Below are positions 37,301-45,192 of a stretch of 63,796 nt of DNA, in pieces. Positions within the stretch are counted from its first letter, which is position 1; each line of letters begins with the position of its first letter. The DNA comes from a virus, in the IMG/VR virus record IMGVR_UViG_3300007609_000019, positions 1-63,796 of that record. One strand, 5' to 3'. The notes under the pieces were generated by a model that did no database searches, had not been told where the DNA came from, and was given only the letters and a program-made list of their open reading frames with translations. The position numbers were made by a program, and so were the translations under genes.

Positions 37301-37627
37301 ACGCTAAAATTAATTAGACGCTTTGGTCAAGACGACGATGAAACAACAAACAACAAACCGTTTGTTGAAACAGCAGCAGAACAAATTAGAGAAAATTTAA
37401 CTGGTGATGCACAAACCGACAGAGCAACTGCACTTAGTGCAACCGGTAATAATTCGAATGTAGGATATGAAGCAGGACAAGTCGACCCAGGCTTAGCTGC
37501 TGCCGCTGCACTAGCAAGAGCACAAAGCACTACTACTACAGCAGGTGATGATGTAGTATTTTCACAACCTGTTGTTCCAGCTACTAGTATAAACACTGGA
37601 GGTCCTGGATTTAGACCAGGAGATTAA
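34337..37627 (+). CDS. Baseplate hub-like protein with coiled-coil N-terminus and docking-like peptides
   Basis: 1096 residues. Residues 1-~300 are low-complexity, heptad-like Gln/Asn/Thr helices with tandem TSQINQFTGGL repeats. Residues ~330-560 form a beta-domain (NYIITLGILGVDEYNNPS ... VTTxSFKVLEPYSMGNFIQ ... CLKIEFTGWNQYGD ... YQVEAVPMSETG), a pattern I recall for hub proteins at the gp27 position. Residues ~690-1000 include YYVYEVLPYFPDEA and WGDPFYIPQL. The C-terminus carries GQVDPGLAAAAA and GDDVVFSQPV, motifs shared with the next gene. gp27-like hub function is inferred from position before gp5. Confidence 0.6.
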   Translation: MFNLGNISRTINSGFSQLNTITSNVNSFSSNLNTAINSNLSGVTSQINQFTGGLTSQIDQFTGGLTSQVNNLTGQFQNQINYLIPGFNNASFPLPSPISQLKQQLNGVTQGLNNSLDQALGGINGQFDQAFGDITGSLTGKLNDAIYNVDQLTGSLNANQLLQPLNQNLENLTNQIDAFGDSITDQIGSISGSVQQDFNSALSGATDKITNVLNSNITSAVSNITDQLDAFGGLGSEIENVLDAGISNVEATPNNIISVLGGDAQDILSSAGSIMSTTLGTFFGENGFTGLEQFLNNLGNTDIISGDDALFSQPVGNGNQRQENLLREYNTYNYIITLGILGVDEYNNPSTYRERGGFTKIILKSGGGSLDIRQQVAEEGNDHAEYFIEDLFIDSVITPNSNTGVASGTTISFKVLEPYSMGNFIQAIIAAAAEKNYQNYVDAPFCLKIEFTGWNQYGDTALTNRVPPKFIPIKFTKIDFNVSSGGSVYQVEAVPMSETGLEDGVANVRTTINVNGAFVHEMLLTSNNSVTQAYNDHIASLEDTGILASHDRVLVVFPKNNRSVLEAVEQGNGPTDTVTGAEQLGIDRGSQIPNADQSEELQPDDPDTIPSNESTPERVRPKGQIFTRLEGWATNTENMNEIGTSQLVEDPNAAGDQTQTDQVDSHDATTDVHNRGTVENSVSETSRSLDNAQNENILRLIDRVVLSSQWAREKVDEETGPTGVRNWFKVETRVFLETDPEAEIKNGRPPRYYVYEVLPYFPDEAKFLSNNERPRGTLALMAAAPKEYNYIYTGKNEDIIDFDINFNNAFMQTAFSDFGTNNGGIASTLSDSVRSHFQPAGATRTNRNQGGTNETGGANSLASNVNAEGGALRSGDIRQQIAHMFHQRLLHQTVDMVTAEMKIWGDPFYIPQLTGNWAPPPSSNPMVAQDGSMNYGTHEIFVLFNFQNPVDQQKTGPYYDFPQIVRGFSGLFSVRAVENHFNDGKFTQTLKLIRRFGQDDDETTNNKPFVETAAEQIRENLTGDAQTDRATALSATGNNSNVGYEAGQVDPGLAAAAALARAQSTTTTAGDDVVFSQPVVPATSINTGGPGFRPGD
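34466..34564 (+). repeat. 33-bp (11-residue) tandem repeat
   Basis: Three in-frame copies at 34466, 34499 and 34532; the first two encode TSQI(N/D)QFTGGL, the third the diverged TSQVNNLTGQF. They extend a coiled-coil stalk. Confidence 0.8.
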
Positions 37628-37636
37628 GGAAAACAT

Positions 37637-38704
37637 ATGCCGTATCAAGATTTAGATAGCCCAGAAGAAAATAGTGCAGGCAATATTAATACACCTAGAT
37701 CTAGTGATCCTAGAGATGAACGATCTAATATTAATGTTAACCTTCCTAGTAATAAAAATCTAAGTTCTGTAGTTTCACCTACCGCAGTGTCAAAGTCAAG
37801 AGTCACTGGCAGTAGTGAAGGATTAAATCCTGTTAGAGGCGAAACAGAATCTGCATATCTTAATAGACAGCGTCAAACTACTGGAAATCAAAATTTACAA
37901 TTAAGTATCGATGCAATTAATCGTGTAATTTCTGGTAGAGAACATGTATGGGATGGAAACAATTTTGTAGATGTTAATAGTGCTACACTTGATCCACGCG
38001 GCAGAAATCAAATACCAAGTCAACAAATTCCGCCAACTGAGTTACCAGATCAGCCAGCTGAGCAATCAATGACTGCTTCGTCGAATATTGGATATGGTGC
38101 AGGACAAATAGATCCTGCCTTAGCGCAAGCAGCTAAGATTCAAGGTGTAGATGTGGGTTTTGGAGAAGGTCAAGTAGATCCTGCATTAGCAAAAGCAGCA
38201 GGACTAATAGACGGACCAGTTCCTATTTCATCACCGTCTAGTACAGAATTAGGAAATATTAATGCACCAACTACACCTGCCGGCGGCAGTAGCGGCGGAG
38301 GCGGCACAAGTTCGAGAAGTGCTCCGTCGGGTGTTGCTACTCCTACTAGTTTTAATGATAGATATGACTTTTTAACTAGACAAAAAGTACGTGAAGGAAA
38401 GCATGGAGGACAAGGCGGCGGTGCTGGCACAAGCCAGCCATGCGGAGTAGCACCCGGTGCAAGCGGTGGAGGGTCTAATGGCACAGGCAGTGGTCAATCT
38501 GTCCCACCGGCTACAACGTCAACAACAGCAGGTGATGATGTATTATTTTCACAACCAGTAGTTCCAGCTACAACGTCAACAACAGCAGGTGATGATGTAT
38601 TATTTTCACAACCAGTAAATTCAAAGCCTTTGCCTAGACCTGAAACCCAACAAAATAATGACGCAGGTATATCTTCAAATCCGTTTGGATCTAATTTTGC
38701 TTAG
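37637..38704 (+). CDS. Low-complexity hub-associated protein with repeated peptides
   Basis: 355 residues, polar and Gly/Ser/Pro-rich, with no recognised domain. Two GxGQ(I/V)DPALAxAA copies (~residues 154-185) and two GDDVLFSQPV copies near the C-terminus match segments of the preceding hub-like protein. Gly/Ser-rich linkers (SGGGGTSS, GGQGGGAGTS) separate them. It lies between the hub-like protein and gp5. It is likely a flexible virion or assembly protein that binds partners through these short peptides. The start has AAGGAAAAC upstream. Confidence 0.6.
   Translation: MPYQDLDSPEENSAGNINTPRSSDPRDERSNINVNLPSNKNLSSVVSPTAVSKSRVTGSSEGLNPVRGETESAYLNRQRQTTGNQNLQLSIDAINRVISGREHVWDGNNFVDVNSATLDPRGRNQIPSQQIPPTELPDQPAEQSMTASSNIGYGAGQIDPALAQAAKIQGVDVGFGEGQVDPALAKAAGLIDGPVPISSPSSTELGNINAPTTPAGGSSGGGGTSSRSAPSGVATPTSFNDRYDFLTRQKVREGKHGGQGGGAGTSQPCGVAPGASGGGSNGTGSGQSVPPATTSTTAGDDVLFSQPVVPATTSTTAGDDVLFSQPVNSKPLPRPETQQNNDAGISSNPFGSNFA
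38510..38617 (+). repeat. Exact 51-bp direct repeat, period 57 bp
   Basis: The block 38510-38560 is repeated without change at 38567-38617. It encodes two successive 19-residue units of VPATTSTTAGDDVLFSQPV type. Confidence 0.9.
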
Positions 38705-38735
38705 TGTTAAGTACACAATAGAATAGGATTAAAAT

Positions 38736-41171
38736 ATGGCAAGCTCATCGTATACAAGAACACCTATGTATGGTACAAAAATAAGAGACGGAGGCCCTTA
38801 TGAAGCTATCGTAGTGAACCACTTAGATGTTAAGTATATGGGAACACTAGAAGTTGAAATTCTTCGTTATACCGGCGCTGGACAAACTCCCGAACGCAGC
38901 GGTCAGCTAATAAATGTAAAATATCTTTCTCCGTTTTACGGTGTTACTCCTACAGCAGGATTAACAGCTACAGACGGTTATGCTAATACACAAAAAAGCT
39001 ATGGTTTTTGGGCAGTGCCTCCTGATATAGGAACTAAGGTACTGGTAGTATTTGCTGAAGGAAATCCAAACTATGGATACTGGATTGGTTGTGTTCAAGA
39101 CGAATACATGAATTTTATGTTGCCAGACGGCAGAGCAGCAACTACAAAAACAACTGATATTACTCCAGGAAATTTAAAGGGTGCAAAACTTCCTGTAGGC
39201 GAATACAATAAAAAGTTTGAAGACAGCGGCGAAGTAGATCCTACACTTTTCCTAAAACCTTACAATAATGATTTTACACAAGTTTTAGAAATACAAGGTT
39301 TAGTTTTTGATGAATCTAGAGGAACAACAACTTCTAGTGCTAGACGAGACATACCTAGTATGGTTTTTGGAATGAGTACTCCTGGACCTTTAGATAAGCG
39401 TCCTGGTGCTCCTAGAGTTGATTTAGGCGCCATTGGTTCAAAAGCTAACCTAGCATACAACAGACTGGGCGGACATTCGATTGTAATGGACGACGGAGAT
39501 GATAAATTTGTAAGAGACACACCTGCTGAACTAGGCCCCCCGATCTATAAAAATAGAGAAGCTGGTGATTTATCGGGCGATGTTACAATTCCGCAAAATG
39601 AACTATTTAGAATTCGTACTAGAACAGGTCATCAAATATTGCTTCATAATTCAGAAGACTTAATCTATATAGGCAATAGTCGAGGAACTGCCTGGTTAGA
39701 AATGTCTAGTGACGGAAAAATAGATATTCATGCACAAGATAGTGTTAGTATTATGACTGACAATGATCTCAATATTACTGCTGAACGTGATATTAATATG
39801 GAAGCTGGTAGAAACATTAATATGAAAGCTAGTGCAAGATATAGCGAATATGAAGAAACTGATTCTAAAGGAAACGAAAGCGGCAGAATACAATTTGAAT
39901 CAGCATACAACTATAATCTGTTGGTAGGTAAAACTGGTAAAATCTTAGTTGGATGTGATTATCATACCAAAGTTGCACGTAATCAATTTAACACCACAGG
40001 CGAATATCATCACATAAGAAGTGGTAAAGACAATAGGTTAACAGCTGGCGCATATACTCATATACTTTCAGGAAAAGAACATAGAGAAACTGCGGTTTAT
40101 ATTCATATGAACGGTCCCGCCGCTTCACCAGCTGTATTAGCACAAGATGTTATACAATTAGAAACACTAAATTTACCATATGTATTTCCGAGTATTCCTA
40201 CACCGGTTGCATATCCAACAATTGTTCCTAGAGCACCTCAACACGAACCTTGGCCGCATCACGAAAATATGGATCCTTTGACCTTTAAAAAGGATCAAAC
40301 TGATAGAGAATCTCCGGGTGGATTAAATGCAGCAGATAGAATTCTTACTCCAGACACATTCTTAAAAAACAAAGAAGGACAACAATCTAGTCAATCAGTC
40401 CCAGGCAGCGGCGGCGGAATTTCGTCAGGATTTAACAATAGCGGCGGAAGCGCCCCAGGCGGCGGCGCAGCAACAGGAACAGGACGACCTGGTAATCCAG
40501 ATGCGACACCTGAAACAAGTGATTTTTCTTTTTCTGGAGATGGCAGACTAGGTGCGTTATCAGAAAGATACGAGTCTCGTGGCGATCCAACTATTATCGG
40601 CAATGATCGTACAGGCGGTCCAAGTTATGGTACATATCAAATTGCTACTAGAACAGGTACATTTAATGACTACATGAATTATCTCCAGCAAAACGATCCA
40701 GCAGTATACCAAGAATTGCAATCTGCAGGCGGTGCCCAGGCAGCTAGACAAGGCACAGCAGCATTTAGAAATAAATGGCAACAGGTTATGTCTAATCCGC
40801 AGGCAGCAGAAACTCAACATCAGTTTATTCAAGCAACACATTATGATCCTGCGGCACGTAGAATTGCAAATTCTACAGGAATTAATATTAGTACTAGAAG
40901 TAAAACACTAAATGACGTAGTATGGTCTACTTCTGTTCACCAAGGCGCCGGCGGCGCAAATACAGTATTTCGCCGAGCATTAGAAAGAACAGGTTCTAGT
41001 AATCCCTCAGATGAAGCTCTTATTAATGCAATATACGCAGAACGCGGTGCAGAAAATGGTATGCGATATTTTCCAAGTAGTACACCAAATGTAAGACAAA
41101 GTGTTGTTAATAGATTTAGAAACGAAAATGCTGATGCACTTGCTTCGTTACGTCAAGAGCAGTCAGGATAA
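38736..41171 (+). CDS. 5: gp5-like baseplate spike with C-terminal lysozyme-like domain
   Basis: 811 residues. Residues ~20-145 are the gp5 OB-fold (AIVVNHLDVKYMGTLEVEIL ... GFWAVPPDIGTKVLVVFA). Residues ~290-460 form the triple-stranded beta-helix of the needle (LEMSSDGKIDIHAQDSVSIM ... INMEAGRNINMKASARY). A Pro/Gly linker at ~510-600 leads to a lysozyme-like domain: LSERYESRGDP with candidate Glu610/Glu613, then GGPSYGTYQIATRTGTFNDYM. In T4 gp5 the lysozyme sits between OB-fold and helix, so the domain order differs. It pierces the outer membrane and degrades peptidoglycan. Confidence 0.85.
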   Translation: MASSSYTRTPMYGTKIRDGGPYEAIVVNHLDVKYMGTLEVEILRYTGAGQTPERSGQLINVKYLSPFYGVTPTAGLTATDGYANTQKSYGFWAVPPDIGTKVLVVFAEGNPNYGYWIGCVQDEYMNFMLPDGRAATTKTTDITPGNLKGAKLPVGEYNKKFEDSGEVDPTLFLKPYNNDFTQVLEIQGLVFDESRGTTTSSARRDIPSMVFGMSTPGPLDKRPGAPRVDLGAIGSKANLAYNRLGGHSIVMDDGDDKFVRDTPAELGPPIYKNREAGDLSGDVTIPQNELFRIRTRTGHQILLHNSEDLIYIGNSRGTAWLEMSSDGKIDIHAQDSVSIMTDNDLNITAERDINMEAGRNINMKASARYSEYEETDSKGNESGRIQFESAYNYNLLVGKTGKILVGCDYHTKVARNQFNTTGEYHHIRSGKDNRLTAGAYTHILSGKEHRETAVYIHMNGPAASPAVLAQDVIQLETLNLPYVFPSIPTPVAYPTIVPRAPQHEPWPHHENMDPLTFKKDQTDRESPGGLNAADRILTPDTFLKNKEGQQSSQSVPGSGGGISSGFNNSGGSAPGGGAATGTGRPGNPDATPETSDFSFSGDGRLGALSERYESRGDPTIIGNDRTGGPSYGTYQIATRTGTFNDYMNYLQQNDPAVYQELQSAGGAQAARQGTAAFRNKWQQVMSNPQAAETQHQFIQATHYDPAARRIANSTGINISTRSKTLNDVVWSTSVHQGAGGANTVFRRALERTGSSNPSDEALINAIYAERGAENGMRYFPSSTPNVRQSVVNRFRNENADALASLRQEQSG

Positions 41172-41174
41172 ATA
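41167..41174 (+). promoter_or_regulatory. Late box GATAAATA on the gp5 stop codon
   Basis: GATAAATA includes the gp5 stop TAA and ends 5 bases before the gp25 ATG. As at 19748, a start site here would give an almost leaderless gp25 message, so it may serve genes further downstream. Confidence 0.5.
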
Positions 41175-41179
41175 TTACT

Positions 41180-41617
41180 ATGAGTAATTTAGAAAAAAAT
41201 CTATACAAACGAGTTGCAGTAAAACCTACAAAGTCATCTGCTAAATCCAGCAGAACCTATAGAGGGTTTTCTACAGTTAGTGCTGAAAATTTAAACTACT
41301 CGCTTTACGATTTTGAACTAATAAAACAAAATTTGTTAAATCATTTTCATATTAGGCAAGGTGAAAAATTAACTGATCCTACATTTGGAACAATAATTTG
41401 GGATATGTTATATGAACCATTTACTGTAGAAGCTCAAGAAGCTATTATTGAAAATGTCACAGAAATTGTAAACTACGATCCTAGACTGAGTGTTAATAAT
41501 ATTAACGTCAATACGTATGAACAAGGCATTAAAATAGAGTGCGATCTAACTTATATTCCTTATAATATTTCAGAGTCATTAAAGTTCACGTTTGATCGTG
41601 AAAATGGCTTAGTATAA
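41180..41617 (+). CDS. 25: Baseplate wedge protein gp25
   Basis: 145 residues, the usual gp25 size (T4 132). NLLNHFHIRQGEKLTDPTFG matches the R-x-GE...P-x-FG motif, and IVNYDPRLSVNNI the EPR-like loop of the gp25-like fold. The N-terminal ~40 residues are a basic extension. It sits at the base of the wedge and anchors the sheath. Encoded between gp5 and gp6, the order expected for a contractile baseplate. Confidence 0.92.
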   Translation: MSNLEKNLYKRVAVKPTKSSAKSSRTYRGFSTVSAENLNYSLYDFELIKQNLLNHFHIRQGEKLTDPTFGTIIWDMLYEPFTVEAQEAIIENVTEIVNYDPRLSVNNINVNTYEQGIKIECDLTYIPYNISESLKFTFDRENGLV

Positions 41618-41641
41618 TAATATACGCACATTTTCCTTTCA

Positions 41642-41649
41642 GATAAATA
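41642..41649 (+). promoter_or_regulatory. Late promoter box GATAAATA for gp6
   Basis: GATAAATA 24 bases before the gp6 ATG with GAGGAAC between; the usual spacing in this window. Confidence 0.6.
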
Positions 41650-41673
41650 TCATAGTAATCGAGGAACAAACAC

Positions 41674-44600
41674 ATGTCGGCAAGTGATAGACAGTCTAGA
41701 CTCTTAGTAACCGAAGACTGGAAAAGAATTTATCAAACCTTTAGGAACGCAGATTTCCAAAGCTATGATTTTGATAATCTAAGACGTACAATGATCAATT
41801 ATCTGCGTCAAAATTATCCAGAAGATTTTAACGATTACATTGAGTCAAGCGAATATCTTGCACTAATTGATATGATTGCTTTCCTCGGGCAAAACTTATC
41901 ATTCCGTATTGATCTAAACGCACGTGAAAACTTTCTTGAAACAGCAGAACGTAGAGAATCAATTCTCCGTCTTGCTCGCATGTTGTCTTACAATCCTAAA
42001 CGTAACCAAGCAGCAAACGGTCTTTTAAAATTAGAAACTATTAAGACTAACGAAGTAATCACAGATAGTGCAGGAAGAAGTTTAGCTGGTGTTGTGATCA
42101 AGTGGAACGATCAAACTAACAGAAATTATTTAGAACAATTTATTCGTATTTTAAATGCAGCACTACCAGTTAACAATCAAATTGGTTCGCCTTTAAAAAC
42201 TGAAAATATTGACGGCGTGCAAACGCAGAAATATCGTTTTAATGCTACTAATACAGGAAGTGCTATATTTCCTTTTTCAAAACTTATTGAAGGTGTTTCT
42301 TCTAGATTTGAAGTAGTTAGTACAGATATTCAAGGAGATAAAATCAAAGAAGAGCCACCTGTCCCCGGAACTAGTCCTGCGTTTTTATTTAGAGATGACG
42401 GTCAAGGGGCCGGATCAAACAATACTGGGTTCTTTATGCACTTCCGTCAAGGTAGATTAGATAACGGTACATTTAGTATTGCAAGTCCTACTCCAAATCA
42501 AATAGTTAATATTGATGCAGAAAATATCAACGATACTGATGTGTGGGTATATAATATAGATACTAACGGTATAGAAACTACTCCATGGACAAGACTAGAT
42601 AGCCTCGAAGGATCTAATATTATCTATAATAGTTTATTTGACAATATTAGAAATGTTTATAATGTAACAACGCGAGTAGGCGACAGAATTAACCTAAACT
42701 TTAGTGACGGTGTGTTTGGTAATTTACCTAGCGGTAATTTTAAAATATACTACAGAACTAGTCAAAATACCAACATGGTTATTACGCCCGGAGCAATGGG
42801 CCAAGTATCGATTACAATTCCTTATCAGACCAAAACAGGTCAAATAGCTGAACTTACACTTGGTCTAAGATTAAAGTATACGGTGTCTAACGGGTCGCCA
42901 ACAGAATCAAATACTAGTATTAGACAAAATGCTCCTGCAACTTATTATACACAGAATAGATTAATCACAGCAGAAGATTACAATCTAGGACCGTTGTCTA
43001 TAAGTCAAGATGTGGTCAAAACAAAAAGTGTAAACAGAATCTCAAGTGGCATTTCTAAATATTTTGATCTAAAAGATGTAACTGGAAAATATTCTAATAC
43101 TAATCTTTTTGCAGACGATGGAATTTTATATAACGAATATTTTGAAACAAGAACAGATTTTAAATTTTCTAATCAGCGAGATATAGAAGGAATATTATAT
43201 AATGTTGTTGAGCCTATACTAGGACTAAGCACGGTTAATAATTTCTATCTAGCTAACTTTCCAAAAATTAGTGTAACCGATCTAAATGCTACATGGAATA
43301 GAACAACCGTGAGTACTAATAGAAGTACAGGTACTCTAAAAGAAGTTGACGGATCAAATTATAAATTAGGATCATTTACAACAAATAGCCTACGTCTTAT
43401 ACAAGCAGACACATTACTTAAATTTTTGCCACCTGAAGGTAACTACTTTTTAGAAGACGGCACACTAACTACAGATTCTAGTGCGTTTGGCGCACGTGAT
43501 TATAAATGGGTTAAAGTAGTTAGTGTTATAGGCGACGGATCAGGAGAAACTGATGTAAATGATATAAGTCCTGTAGCAATAAATGATAATATTCCAACTG
43601 GATCACAACTAGTACAAATAATACCTAAGTATAGTAAGACTTTAGTAAATGATCTTAAAGTACAACTAATTGACCAAATGTTTGCTTTTAGAGATTTTGC
43701 ACTGCGTTTTGATCCTGAAGTTAGCCAATGGAAATTAATTACCGGACAGAATGTTAATACAATCAATAACTTTAGTACAGGAAAAGCTGGCGATGCAACA
43801 GGTCAGGCTCTTGACTCAAGTTGGATTTTGTATTTTAAAACAGATGGTACAAAATATACTATTACTCATAGAAATTTAAGATACATTTTTGAAAGTGCAA
43901 ATGATATTAGATTCTTCTTTGATAGCAGTGACAAAATATATGACTCGAAAACAGGGCAAATTATTAGAGATAAAATTGATATTCTAAGTATCAACAGACG
44001 TTTAGATAACAATCAACCATTTACTCAAAACTTTACTTGGAATATCTCAGATGCATATAGAGATAGTGAAGGATATACAGATACTAGGAAAATACAGGTT
44101 AGATTTTTTGATTTAAACGACGATGGCGTATATGACGATCCGGAAATATTTACAACTCTAGTAAGGCCTACTGAAGATCCAAAAACAAAATTAGTATTCC
44201 AAAAAAGATATGTTACTAGTGACGGAGTTGAAGATTTTAAATATTATGATAACTCTGACAACACAATAATTGTTGTACAAAACGAATCTGAAATAACACC
44301 TTCTAATCCTGGTTGGGTAGAAGGACAAGTTTTTTATCTTATAGATGAAGGCGTTTTCAAAACACTTAATATATCAAGAAACAACAAAACAATTAATACA
44401 AACTGGAAAGCATTTACAGGTAGAGATAAATTAAAGTTCCAGTATGTGCATGTTGCAGATAGCAATTATAGAATTGATCCTGCTGCAAGTAATATTATTG
44501 ACACTTATATACTTTCTAAAAACTATGACACTGAAATACGCAAATGGATTACTGGCGGCAGACCAACTAAACCATTCCCGCCAAGTTCGGATCAAATTTT

Positions 44601-45192
44601 TAGAGAATACGGAGATTCAATTAATTCAATTAAATCAATAAGCGACGAAGTTGTTTACCATCCAGTTAAGTATAAAATATTGTTTGGCACAAAGGCAGCA
44701 GAAGACTTGCAGGTTAAATTTAAAATTGTTAGAAACAAAAACTTAGTTATAAATGATAATGAATTAAAAGCAGATATCATAACTGCTATTGAAAAATTCT
44801 TTGCAATTGAAAACTGGGACTTTGGCGAAACATTTTACTTCCAAGAATTGAGTGCATACATACAAAACGATCTAGCACCAAAACTACAAAGTGTAGTAAT
44901 TGTTCCTAGAAAAGGCACACAGGCTTTTGGTAGTTTATTTGAAATTAAATCAGAAGCAGATGAAATTTTCCTCAGTGGCGCAACGGTATCAGATATTGAA
45001 ATTATTGATGAAATCACAGCAACAGAACTTCAAGCATCAGGCGATGTTATTACAAGTGTAACCACAGCAGTTACATCAGGTATATCTAGTGCGCCAGCAG
45101 CATCTACATATTCTTCTTCAACAAGTAATACATCGACTAGTACAACAACTAACACAACAAATAATACAAGTAGCGGAGGCTATAGTTACTAA
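41674..45192 (+). CDS. 6: Baseplate wedge protein gp6 (long form)
   Basis: 1172 residues, nearly twice T4 gp6 (660). The N-terminus YLALIDMIAFLGQNLSFRIDLNARENFLETAERRESILRLARMLSYNPKRN is the gp6/gpJ-type wedge signature. The middle contains the FSDGVFGNLPSGNFKIYYRT segment. The last ~50 residues are a Ser/Thr/Asn-rich low-complexity tail (SSSTSNTSTSTTTNTTNNTS). gp6 forms the ring that joins the wedges. Its stop overlaps the giant gene's start (TAATG), and GGAGG precedes that start. Confidence 0.9.
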   Translation: MSASDRQSRLLVTEDWKRIYQTFRNADFQSYDFDNLRRTMINYLRQNYPEDFNDYIESSEYLALIDMIAFLGQNLSFRIDLNARENFLETAERRESILRLARMLSYNPKRNQAANGLLKLETIKTNEVITDSAGRSLAGVVIKWNDQTNRNYLEQFIRILNAALPVNNQIGSPLKTENIDGVQTQKYRFNATNTGSAIFPFSKLIEGVSSRFEVVSTDIQGDKIKEEPPVPGTSPAFLFRDDGQGAGSNNTGFFMHFRQGRLDNGTFSIASPTPNQIVNIDAENINDTDVWVYNIDTNGIETTPWTRLDSLEGSNIIYNSLFDNIRNVYNVTTRVGDRINLNFSDGVFGNLPSGNFKIYYRTSQNTNMVITPGAMGQVSITIPYQTKTGQIAELTLGLRLKYTVSNGSPTESNTSIRQNAPATYYTQNRLITAEDYNLGPLSISQDVVKTKSVNRISSGISKYFDLKDVTGKYSNTNLFADDGILYNEYFETRTDFKFSNQRDIEGILYNVVEPILGLSTVNNFYLANFPKISVTDLNATWNRTTVSTNRSTGTLKEVDGSNYKLGSFTTNSLRLIQADTLLKFLPPEGNYFLEDGTLTTDSSAFGARDYKWVKVVSVIGDGSGETDVNDISPVAINDNIPTGSQLVQIIPKYSKTLVNDLKVQLIDQMFAFRDFALRFDPEVSQWKLITGQNVNTINNFSTGKAGDATGQALDSSWILYFKTDGTKYTITHRNLRYIFESANDIRFFFDSSDKIYDSKTGQIIRDKIDILSINRRLDNNQPFTQNFTWNISDAYRDSEGYTDTRKIQVRFFDLNDDGVYDDPEIFTTLVRPTEDPKTKLVFQKRYVTSDGVEDFKYYDNSDNTIIVVQNESEITPSNPGWVEGQVFYLIDEGVFKTLNISRNNKTINTNWKAFTGRDKLKFQYVHVADSNYRIDPAASNIIDTYILSKNYDTEIRKWITGGRPTKPFPPSSDQIFREYGDSINSIKSISDEVVYHPVKYKILFGTKAAEDLQVKFKIVRNKNLVINDNELKADIITAIEKFFAIENWDFGETFYFQELSAYIQNDLAPKLQSVVIVPRKGTQAFGSLFEIKSEADEIFLSGATVSDIEIIDEITATELQASGDVITSVTTAVTSGISSAPAASTYSSSTSNTSTSTTTNTTNNTSSGGYSY

